Positions 52,601-61,275 are shown, numbered from the stretch's first letter. The stretch is DNA of 64,000 nucleotides from Pempheris klunzingeri (GCF_042242105.1 NC_092030.1:1149501-1213500); one strand, 5' to 3'. Notes: generated by a model not told the origin, from the sequence alone. Made by a program: numbers and translations.

Positions 52601-54976
52601 TGTTTGCAGCAGAAGGGGAAGAGCCGACTGGCGTTTGAGAGAGCGGAATCTTCCGTATTTATTGTGATTGGCCCACCGTGCGGCCAATCACATGCGAGAA
52701 CAGAGTAGGATCATACCATTATGTGACAGTAGGAAGGGAGACAGCTGCGAGAGAACATTAGAACCATCAGTGTTTATTACAACAGTAATCTGGTACTTTT
52801 GTTTCCAAACAGGTTCACCAGCCATGAATGAAACCATCAATATATCCAAAAATATAGCTGTGCACCTTAGCTAGCATTAGCTAATTAGCTTACAACAGCG
52901 TCTCCCAGAAAGATTCCAGGTTCAAACTGGGATTTGAACCTGGAACCTTCTAGCTGTGAGGCAACAGTGCTGACCACAGCACCACCATGCTGCCTTCTAC
53001 TCCATGTACAGTGATCCTCAAAACATCTAGTGTCTGACTTTTGTGAAGTCAGTGCTGGATGAGGTACAGTTGGCCATCAAGGCTTTTGAGGGAGAGCAGG
53101 TAGATCCTCTGAAACTTCTTGACAGCTTGGTTAGCCTGATCAAGTCTGTGAGTAGCAGGGTGCTGAATCCACTGGCAAATACTGATGTACTCAAAGAGCC
53201 AGTTGATGGATCCATCAGTCCCAAACCGTAGCTTGGTTACCTTCTTGAGTCAAAGGCAGCTGAGCTCCACCTTGCGCCTGAGGAGAAGAACAATGTGAGA
53301 AAGCGGTGTGTAGCCTTCAGCATCTCCCTCACTGATGAGCTGAGGGTGAGACTGCCGGACAACATTGAAGCATTGCAGCACATGTCAGTTTTCAATGTAG
53401 AGGAAACTCTAAAGCACAATAAGAGCCTGGGAGAAACAGAAAAACTAGCCAAGCTCCTTGGCTACTGTCCTGCAGAGAGAGACAACACTGTCCAGCAGTG
53501 GCCTGGGCTTCTGGGGTGAGATTTGGAAGTTCAGGGATGCAGCTGATATCAAGCTCAGGTACACAGAGCAGGTAGAAGTTTGGGTTCAGGTGTTTTGCAT
53601 TTTTAAGGTCACAGCGCCCCTTGTGTCCTGTAGGAGTAACTATTTATTACTGTTCCTCCACTCGCTTTCTCTTTTTCACTGTTTGTTCTTGGAGGCAGCA
53701 TGGTGGTGCTGTGGTCAGCACTGTTGCCTCACAGCTGTGTGGAGTTGTGGTAATTTGAGTTCAGCAGGTCCCCTCTGTGTCACAAAATAAAATTGATAAT
53801 TATTAGGTTTTACTACAGGTTCTGTTATCAAGCAGTTGTATTTTGCAGATGTCCTGCTGTGCAGTAAATGCTTCTGCGTCTCTTGCAGTTCATGGGGAAG
53901 TGGTTGGAGGTGGCGGTTGTTTCCACATGTCCTCACTACATGCAGCGCAGGAGGGGAAACCCCGTCGTCGTTGCACTGGAGCTGCAACATGTTGCCTCTG
54001 AGGGCAAGTTCACCATGACGGCCTCGAGCTTCAGGTCAGACTCACGCACGGTGCAGCAGACACACAGTTTAAAGTATTCAGTGTAACCTGGGATGTGTGT
54101 GTGTGTGTGTGTAGGAATGGTTCATGTGTGCAGACGTCCACAGATTATGGTTTGACCGACACTCCGGGGCGATTCTTCCACCATGTTGCAAGTATGTTCC
54201 TCCAGCATCTTCCTCTCCTAATCTTTCTTTATTCACATGCACACTCTGCCCACACCTCCCACACCACGGCAACGAGAGCAGGTTGGCTCTTCCTCCTCCG
54301 ATCACGCTGTCCTGTCTGCAGGGTTCAACGCCGACGTCGACTCCTTTGTGGTTCAGACGGGCTATGACGAGTACGTGATGATGCTTCAGCTGAGCACAGA
54401 GAATCCATCAGGAAACAAAACCACCATCGTCAAGCTTTATAGTGAGTGATGAGGTTTGGATCCATCGGTGTGGTCGTTTCTTTTACTCTTAGCACCAATA
54501 TGGTGTTTTCCATTGGATCCATCAGTGTGATGGTGGTTCTGTCCTCTTCAGGTCGGACTATGAACGTGACGGTGGCAATGCTGGACAACTTTAAAGCTCT
54601 GGTCAGACAACAAGAAATGAGCGACAACGCCATCATCATGAATCAGAGCAAAGGTGCAAACACAGATCTGCACAAACATCCAGAAATAGCACTAAAAAGC
54701 ATTCATAATAAATGTGAAAAGTCTGAAAGATGATGACATCTTCAGTGGCTTTCTGTCTCCATCTCCTCCCAGGTGAGTGTGTTCCAGGTGAGCAGCTCGT
54801 CCCGCCTCAGCCTCAGGTACCTGCTGCACACTGCAACACACTGAAACCACAGATGTGTGTTTGTATGGAGGTCAGTTGGTCACCAGCTGTGTGCACATCA
54901 TGTGTCTGTCATTCAGAGGTCGAAGAGAAATGTGGTGAAACCTGTGGTTCCTGCACAAGAAGAGGACACAGTTTGA
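47051..54976 (+). CDS. ambp-like: AMBP-like protein: alpha-1-microglobulin domain with furin site, no bikunin
   Basis: Seven coding exons (47051-47170, 53889-54034, 54115-54191, 54322-54441, 54552-54653, 54773-54816, 54917-54976) give 222 residues. A signal peptide covers about 1-24. The lipocalin motif is FMGKWLEV at 41-48. Cys54 (STCPHY) matches the reactive Cys34 of human alpha-1-microglobulin. Cys93 (NGSC) and Cys191 (GECVPGEQ) form the expected disulfide, and N-glycosylation sequons occur at NGS, NKT and NVT. After PPQPQ comes RSKR (204-207), a furin-type site as in AMBP, then only 15 residues (NVVKPVVPAQEEDTV) to TGA at 54974. A splice donor remains 4 bases after the stop (54981), and AATAAA follows at 55142 and 55183. 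No Kunitz exon is present. The product should be a secreted radical- or heme-scavenging lipocalin. It is a tandem duplicate of the downstream ambp gene. Intron 1 (6.7 kb) is swollen with repeats. Confidence 0.88.
47322..47448. repeat. Inverted repeat, left arm segment A
   Basis: This segment (gacaaaacagtgaaaaaga to acctgctctgtg) is the reverse complement, with few changes, of 53562-53688. It is the outermost pair of a nested A-B-C ... C'-B'-A' arrangement in intron 1 of the ambp-like gene. Confidence 0.85.
47664..47765. repeat. Inverted repeat, left arm segment B (SINE-like)
   Basis: ggcagcatggtggtgctgtg followed by gtcagcactgttacctcac and a B-box-like ggttcaaatcttg. It matches 52905-53003 in reverse complement, and its first part recurs directly at 53694-53743. 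Confidence 0.85.
47929..48012 (+). mobile_element. tRNA-derived SINE fragment
   Basis: An A-box-like gtgggtcagtggtagagtgg and a B-box-like ggtcgggggtttgatcccc are followed by the cagctcctatgggtcaacatg phrase of a common fish SINE. A shorter relative with the same B-box part lies at about 50985-51032. Confidence 0.65.
48410..48640. repeat. Inverted repeat, left arm segment C
   Basis: It contains gaggtcagtctgaggctgaa and a gctagctaattagct run. The reverse complement of both appears at 52433-52620. This is the innermost arm of the nested palindrome. Confidence 0.8.
48660..49190 (+). mobile_element. 5'-truncated LINE remnant (Rex1/Babar-like 3' end)
   Basis: The frame at about 48894-48995 reads LLSGRRLQSKTTRLRISF, then SPEAVRLLNSGGAL and a stop, like the very C-terminus of fish LINE reverse transcriptases. 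A short 3' UTR follows and ends in gaatccttgaatccttga repeats. The block before it (tttattgatccccatggggg) is a separate common motif, also seen at about 18155. It is not functional. Confidence 0.6.
49640..49701. repeat. (AGC)18 trinucleotide repeat followed by poly-C
   Basis: 18 perfect AGC units followed by about nine C. It is intronic in the ambp-like gene. Long frames across it on either strand are artefacts of the repeat. Confidence 0.95.
50447..50530 (+). mobile_element. SINE-like element with Leu/Ser-type tRNA head
   Basis: gctggtggtgcggtgggataag resembles an A box, and ggtgccaggttcgatccccg is a good B box, spaced for a long-variable-arm tRNA. A body of roughly 100 bases follows. The sequence differs from the other SINEs in the window. 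It is not an intact tRNA gene, since I see no properly paired acceptor stem. Confidence 0.5.
52324..52452. repeat. Direct repeat copy 1 (pair with 52754-52900)
   Basis: The segment from agagaaccatcagtgtttat through the gctagcattagctaattag run recurs about 430 bases downstream at 52754-52900 with a handful of differences, indicating a local tandem duplication. Confidence 0.85.
52433..52620. repeat. Inverted repeat, right arm segment C'
   Basis: Reverse-complement partner of 48410-48640, sharing cattcagcctcagactgacc and the tagctaattagct run. Confidence 0.8.
52754..52900. repeat. Direct repeat copy 2 (pair with 52324-52452)
   Basis: Near-identical copy of 52324-52452, carrying aacaggttcaccagccatga and the tagctagcattagctaatta run. 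Confidence 0.85.
52905..53003. repeat. Inverted repeat, right arm segment B'
   Basis: Reverse complement of 47664-47765, including gtgctgaccacagcaccacc and catgctgccttctactcc. It abuts the hAT-like pseudogene. Confidence 0.85.
53034..53560 (+). pseudogene. hAT-type transposase (ZNF862-like) fragment, broken
   Basis: One frame reads VKSVLDEVQLAIKAFEGEQV, then DPLKLLDSLVSLIKSVSSRV and LNPLANTDVLKEPVD, meets a TAG at 53229-53231, and continues in the same frame with ESKAAELHLAPEEKNNVRKR and NIEALQHMSVFNVEETLKH. A frameshift follows near 53510, after which FWGEIWKFRDAADIK appears in another frame. I recognise this as the C-terminal half of a hAT-related transposase or host-domesticated ZNF862-type protein common in fish genomes. 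The in-frame stop and frameshift make it a relic. It has no start codon in place and no dimerisation tail, and lies inside intron 1 of the ambp-like gene. Confidence 0.7.
53562..53688. repeat. Inverted repeat, right arm segment A'
   Basis: Reverse complement of 47322-47448, including gtcacagcgccccttgtgtc and ctgtaggagtaactattta. Confidence 0.85.
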
Positions 54977-55141
54977 CCAGGTGAGAGGACCCCCCCCCCC
55001 AGCCACACCTCCCCAGGCCCCTTCATCACCATCCTCCACCTCTCTCATGACTCACTGAGCCCATCCTGTCTGTCCTCTGGCCCCTGCTGCTTTATACCCC
55101 CCCATGATGCATGTTGCACTTCTGTACAATTTTAGCCGATT

Positions 55142-55188
55142 AATAAATGTTTGTTGACTTTTCAGGGTGGGAGATGATGTGGAATAAA
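55142..55188 (+). terminator. Polyadenylation signals of the ambp-like gene
   Basis: AATAAA at 55142-55147 and 55183-55188 lie 166-212 bases after the stop and before any Kunitz-like sequence. They support a genuine 3' end here rather than read-through into the next gene. Confidence 0.55.
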
Positions 55189-55189
55189 T

Positions 55190-56250
55190 GAAGAGGAGTT
55201 CACTCTTTTTCTAACACCATGCACAAAAACATGGAATACTAAATATCTCAACATCTCAACATGCAAGTGTAAAACAATTATCTCGAGATTTTTCTGTTTC
55301 CATCATATTGAATATTTAAAACGTCTAACAACACACAGGCTCTTAGTTTTGAAGGACCTGTCTGATGGAGATAACTGTGGTTAGTTATTTAAGAGAGTGC
55401 GTTTCAGACTTTAGACGTGCTCGTGGTTTGGTCTACCTGGTTAACAGGTATGCTACATGAGTGTGTGAGCTCAGTAAGTCTTGGCATCTGTAAAAGAACA
55501 CGTGACACTCAGCAGACAATCATGTTTCCTCACTATTCATTCTATAATTATAATAATTGTTAAGCACACAGTTTTATCAGTGCTGACTCTCTGTGGGAAC
55601 CCCGCCTGCTGTATGAATACTGCATGTTAACACTACTTTATTATGGTGTTTTATTCTAATATACTTGGAAGATTTAAGACACTTTGCAAATAAAGTGATT
55701 GTTTATCTGGACCTTCCAGAGTTCACACTGCAGCTTCAGTCTGTCTTAATGGTCAACAGGTTTAATTTTGCCAAACATTTTCATGTTTCTTGGCTTCCTA
55801 TTCTTTTGACCACTTATTTATGAGTTCCAAACATTTATAAATGACAGAAAAAGTCTCATAGTAAAGTCTAAATGACGTCACCAACATGTTCATAATGCAG
55901 AGTAAGACAACTGATGCTTAAATCCAAACTGTCTTCAGTGAGATTGTGCAGACCTGCAGTGTTATTTACCTTGAGAAAATTAGTCATGTGGAAGATAATC
56001 TTAGCTCCTCAGGCTTTTTAAGTATCATAACACATCGTCTTGATGGATTATTTATTGATTAATAATGGATGCAGCTCTGGTGTGCTTCCCTGTTATGCAG
56101 AGTGGACGGGTGCTCGTCGGATGAAAGTAATAACTGAGGATTGAAAACACTGATAAATGTAAAATGTCCTATAAATGCTCATTGGCTTTCTAACATACAC
56201 ACAATACAGGATCAATCACGCAGTGGTTACTCATTAGTCTCTCAGAACAC
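55190..56250. other. Intergenic spacer between ambp-like and ambp, nothing recognised
   Basis: AT-rich sequence with no coding resemblance. I searched it specifically for Kunitz cysteine patterns and saw none. Confidence 0.6.
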
Positions 56251-56288
56251 GTATTGATTTGTTGATGTTGCCAAAACTCTGAAGTCCA
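56251..56288 (+). promoter_or_regulatory. ambp: Conserved promoter block of ambp
   Basis: gtattgatttgttgatgttg followed by aactctgaagtccaac, about 190-230 bases before the ATG, matches the block at 46848-46895 before the ambp-like gene. The ATTGAT core fits HNF6/Onecut. The liver role is inferred from known AMBP regulation. Confidence 0.45.
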
Positions 56289-56479
56289 ACGTTTAAGAGG
56301 TCAGCTGCTCGGACGATTGGGAGAGCCAGAGAGGCAGAACTTTGTCCTTCCAGCCTGCTTGTTTGTTTTTTGCTTGGCTGTGGGGGTCAATGGCCGGCAG
56401 AGAGGGGGTGTCAGACACGGTGAGGCAGTACTCAGTGCTTCAGTCCTGTCAGAGACGAGTGGACAGACAGACCGCCAGG

Positions 56480-57057
56480 ATGCACAAAGCAGCGACTCTG
56501 GTATCTCTGCTGGTACTAGGGTGGACCTGGACTCTCCAGGGGCTCCCTGTACTCCCAGAGCCTCTCTACCCCACGCAGGAGAACTTTGATCTGGCCCGGG
56601 TGAGTGGACGACTTCTGCACTCTTTTATGGATGATATTCTACGGTTTGGGATTTAGACATTCAGTATAAAAAAGGTAAAAGACAGAACTGCTATCCCTGT
56701 TTTTTTCAATCAGTACCTTTACTTATACATTTTTATTCTGTACACTTATATTTTGAGAATAAAATGTTTCACCCTGCATGCATGTCATATGTTAGTGGCC
56801 TAAAAATATCCATCTTAAATAGAAGATTAGATCCAAATGATTAAGAAACATTAAAGCAACTGGGAATACAGATGAGAGACACATGAAAAGTGGCGTACAA
56901 TACTCATAAGTAAGAATTACATTAAATGAGATTAAATAACAATAAAAACTAAACTAAAAATAAAACCTAAACCAGCAAATACGCTTTAAAAAGGAATTAA
57001 AGTTAAACTTAAATTGAAAACAAAAAGAAACTTAAAATACAAACTTATCTCTATCTT

Positions 57058-57108
<51 letters not shown>

Positions 57109-57472
57109 CTCTTTGTGTTTCTACTCTTATTGTTTCACTTTGTGTGCTTATTTCATACTTTATCTTTTATCATTGTTTCAGGCACTGTTATACTGTGTAT
57201 AACTAATAAAGGTCTGATGTCTTCTGCACTGACCCAACAGGACCTGATACACTTATTGTATTATGTCTGTGAAATGCAAACACCTCACGGTCAACTGTCT
57301 CTCCAACAGTTTCTGGGAACGTGGCACGATGTTGTAGTGGCGACCACATGCACCCACATGCTGAGCCACAGGGCGGACGCAGCCATCGGTAAACTGGTGC
57401 TGGAGAGAGGAACGACTGAAGGCAAACTGAAGATGACTCTGACCGGCCTCAGGTCTGTAAGAAGGGCATGTA

Positions 57473-57528
<56 letters not shown>

Positions 57529-58361
57529 TTACACACATGCATGCACGCTAATGCACAAAACACAGAAATACTCTCTCATTCTACTATGAATACTTACAAA
57601 TAAGAAATATACTAAAAACAGTAACTATAAAAATGAATAAATAAAAACACCAAAGAAGAAAATGTGAATAAAAATGAAAAGAATTTACAGAAAATCCAAC
57701 AAATCTTTAAACTTCGACTCTCAACATTATAATCCTTAAATAGTATTAGAACATTTGATTAATGCTTATGAGATATCACGAAAAGATCATTTTTGTCAGT
57801 TTAACAAGAATAATTAATTAAAAAATGTGTAAATATATTATGTAACACACAGTGTAGGGTAATCCTGACGGTGTTTTAAAAACCACTACATTTCAGGGAA
57901 GTAATATAATCTAATATAATATTGTTCTTTTAACTCCACTTGTTCTGCATCTTTATTTACTTTTTAAGATTCAAGTTCAAAACATAATCAACTGATAAAT
58001 TATGCAGAATTATTTAAGATGAAGATACACAAACCTGAACAGCTGTAACGTTAAAGTGAAAAACACATGAATGCACCAATAATAATTAATAACGATTAAT
58101 GCTTTTACTTTTGGTACTTTAAGTATATATTGATGCTAATCTATATGTACAGTAGTATTGTTGCTTTTCGTTCCCTCTGTGCCTTACAGATATCTTCCTG
58201 CTGAAGGTTATTCTAGTTATTATGATGAACTAAAACTAAACTAAAACCTAAAACTAGGTGTGAAAAGACTTCTTAGTTCACTGAAATAGAAATAAAAACT
58301 AAACTTTTGACAGAAAAGAAAAGTAAAATGATGCCGTGTGCTGAAATAAACAATACAAATA

Positions 58362-58410
<49 letters not shown>

Positions 58411-61214
58411 ACATGGGTCATGTAAGGAGATGTCTGGAGACTACGAGCTGACAGCCACACCGGGACGATTCCTCTACCACATTAAAAGTACGTCTCTCTC
58501 CATCTGTGCAGCTCTTTTTGCTGTGTAATGTTGCAGTGATGCAGATCTCTGTTCGGCCCCTGTTGTCCCTCCCCCCCTCCCCCCCCACCAACAGAGTGGG
58601 GCGCAGACGTCGACGCCTACGTGGTCCACACCAACTACAACGAGTACGCCATAGTGATAATGGACAAACAGAAGTCCTCTGGGGAAAAGAGCACCTCGGT
58701 GAAGCTTTACAGTGAGTGGACAGATGCACCGCAGCATCTCCTCATCAGGCCCACTGGGCTCTTTTTCCTCCATAACATGACTTCACACGGTCCAAAATAC
58801 ACATTTAGGTTCATTGTGCCTCACTTTTCCTCTCTGCATCTGTAGATTTCCAGCTCTAACACACACAGAGGGGCTTCTTTATCATTCTGAATACTGTATA
58901 AATCCCAAAGGTCAATTCATTTTACAATCAACCATCTATAAAAGAGGAATACCCAGAGCCGGATTCATTTTATGACTAGAAACATTTCCTACAAACTGCA
59001 AGCATTATCCCACTTATTACACAGCTTCATACTAGAAGATAATAGTGATGATTTAACATGAAATACTAGTTTAAAGATGATTTTATTGCTTTTGCTATCA
59101 GTGCTACGCCCATAGCAACGGTTAGTTATACTTTGCAATACAAAAAACAGGTATTAACTCTGTAAAAAACTTTTGTTCTAACATGTCAACAAAATATAAA
59201 AGAATTTAGAACCTGCTTCACCCAGTGATCAGATTTCTGTTCTAGAAATGTATGGAACTTAGTGCACATTTAAAAATGTTAGAAAACTTTTTAAGTTATT
59301 CGTCGTAATCTAATTAATCAGCTGGAGAAGTTTCTATTATTCATTCCTTTGACCTGTGGTGTATTTAAACCACGTTAAAGGTTCAGTCTGTCTAAACGTC
59401 TCTGTGCTCTCAGGTCGGACGAGGTCAGTGAGAGCAACCGTGCTGGACGACTTCAAAACGCTGGTCAGACAGCAGGGGATGGCCGACGACTCTGTTATCA
59501 TGAAGCAGGACAAAGGTTTCATGTGTTTCTTTAATGGCTAATTGTCTTATATATTTTCTACCATCTGTCTGTTTCCTCCCACCTTCTCTCTACTGTTTGT
59601 TGCCTTTTTCTTGTTTTAAACTCATCTTCATCCTCACTTTTGTTGGACCTCGCTGCTCCTCGAGTGTCCTGCCGTGCTCTTCTGTCACTTTGTAAACTAA
59701 ATCTCTTAAAAATGTCCTACAGGAGGAAGTTTGTCAAACAAACGAACCAACACACAGATACGATAAGAATACGAGAAGACGTTATAGTTGGAGAACAATG
59801 TTTGGATGTTGTCTCTCTGCAGGTGACTGTGTACCTGGGCTTCAGGTGGCAGCAGCTTCCCCTCAGCCTGAGCCGCAGGTACCTGAAATCCCTTTGTTCA
59901 ATCTGTAATTGTTCTTGTCCTCATCATGAGCAGAACCAGTGGTTAGTGGTGGCAGCAGTGTTAAAACAAGACTGATGGATTTTCCTCCAGTGACGCTCAG
60001 ATTTATTGGCATCATTGTAAAACGTGTGTTAAAATATTGATGATGTATCTGATGCATGATGGACTGAGGGAACATTTAAGGGGAATGTATGTGTGGTGAT
60101 GGGGAGGCTCTGTATCTCTGACTGAGTCTCTCTCTGGCCGTGATGAAGAGGAGGAAGAGGAGCGTGGTGCCGTCTTTGGCTCCCGCAGAAGTGGAGGGTT
60201 CTGGTGAAGAACTGTATTTCAATGGAACGGGTAAGTGACCAGCGGACCGATCACGCCCTCACACTCTGAGACGTAGATGTCCGGCTGACATAGATGCCGT
60301 CTCCCCCGCTCTGTCTCCCCCGTAGAGGCCTGTGGGGCAGAACCAGAGACAGGACCGTGCTTTGGGATGCACCAGCGCTACTTCTACAACTCCTCCTCCA
60401 TGAGCTGTGAAATCTTCAAGTATGGAGGGTGTTTGGGCAACCAGAACAACTTTGACACTGAGAGGGAGTGTCTGCAGAGATGTCGCACTGAGGGTGAGCA
60501 GTGAAATACCAAACACCATATCTGTGTGTGGGATGATTGCACAAGACGTGCAGCGTCAGGAGCTGGAACGGCTGTTTCCCCATGTACAGTTAAGGCAGGG
60601 AGGATGTGGACTCTTGGATTTCCTGCTAGAACAGGTTCTCAAAGCTAAATGACCAAAAAACATGATTTGTCTCCTGGCAGACGTTGCTGCTGCAGCTGTT
60701 CTCAGCCTGTCTGCACATTTTACAATAGCAGGACAATCTGACCACACTGAAGACACACATCTATTTATGTTGGAAAGACACTGAAATGTGCATTTAGCAT
60801 GATATGGTACCTTTACAACGCCTCTGTTCTGCCTCCCTAGCTGTGTGTCGCCTGCCTCTGGCGCCCCGGGCCTGCTCAGGCCAGCCACCCATCTGGGCCT
60901 TTGACTCCGGCATGGGTCTGTGTGTGCCCTACAAAAAGGACTACTGCCAGGCCAATGCCAACATGTTCTACAGCAAGGCCGAGTGCGAGGAGTACTGCGG
61001 GGTGGAGAAAGATGGTGAGATGATGACAGAGGCATAAAGAAACAGAGAAAACATGTGGACGAGCAGGTCCAGGTCAACCTGATAAACACAAGGAGAACTT
61101 CTTCACACACACACTCAACACTAGAAAACACACCACATCTGCTCCCATGTGTAATAACAGCGTTCGATGTGCTGCTGCTCTTTTGCAGACGCGGACCTCG
61201 TGAAGGCACACTGA
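56480..61214 (+). CDS. ambp: AMBP precursor: alpha-1-microglobulin and bikunin
   Basis: Ten coding exons (56480-56599, 57310-57452, 58411-58487, 58595-58711, 59414-59515, 59823-59878, 60149-60230, 60326-60493, 60841-61014, 61189-61214) join to give 354 residues, near human AMBP (352). The signal peptide is at about 1-22. The lipocalin domain spans 41-190 with FLGTW, Cys54 (reactive Cys34 equivalent), and Cys92 plus Cys189 (GDCVPG). The furin site RRKR is at 206-209. VEGSGEE keeps the Ser (223) that carries chondroitin sulfate in bikunin. Kunitz 1 has six Cys at 235-285 with Phe245 at P1; Kunitz 2 has six Cys at 291-341 with Ser301 at P1 and KKDYC where YGGC is usual. The precursor is made in liver and cut in the Golgi into a heme/radical scavenger and the inter-alpha-inhibitor light chain. 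An in-frame ATG at 56390 would bury the signal peptide, so 56480 (A at -3) is preferred. AATAAA is at 61270-61275. Confidence 0.95.
56600..57309 (+). other. ambp intron 1 with (TA)n microsatellite
   Basis: A 710-base AT-rich intron. A TA run of about 23 units occupies 57062-57107. It is short compared with the 6.7-kb homologous intron of the ambp-like gene. Confidence 0.7.
57062..57107. repeat. (TA)n microsatellite
   Basis: About 23 perfect TA units. Confidence 0.95.
57473..57527. repeat. (CA)n microsatellite after the ambp exon 2 donor
   Basis: The CA run begins about 20 bases after the exon 2 donor at 57453. With the TG run at 58365-58408 it brackets intron 2, in opposite polarity. Confidence 0.95.
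58365..58408. repeat. (TG)n microsatellite directly before the ambp exon 3 acceptor
   Basis: About 22 TG units run straight into the CAG acceptor ending at 58410, replacing the usual pyrimidine tract. The homologous acceptor of the ambp-like gene (54114) also follows a TG run. Confidence 0.95.
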
Positions 61215-61269
61215 GCGAGACGAGGAAACATTTCTGCTGCAGCGTCAACCAGCATCACATCAGGCGAAC

Positions 61270-61275
61270 AATAAA
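61270..61275 (+). terminator. ambp: Polyadenylation signal of ambp
   Basis: AATAAA 56 bases after the stop; another occurs at about 61332. The short 3' UTR fits AMBP genes. Confidence 0.55.

Noticed and set aside
54980-56250. Hidden Kunitz exons after the ambp-like gene
   Set aside because: I looked for C-x8-C and YGGC-type patterns in all + frames between the two AMBP genes and found none. Polyadenylation signals lie at 55142 and 55183.
56390-56479. Upstream in-frame ATG of ambp
   Set aside because: It would add 30 residues before a good signal peptide and has a poor start context. The ATG at 56480 has A at -3 and gives the same 40-codon exon as the paralogue.
60556-61248. 230-codon - strand frame, the longest in the window
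   Set aside because: It is antisense to ambp exon 9 and flanking introns, and its translation shows no domain.
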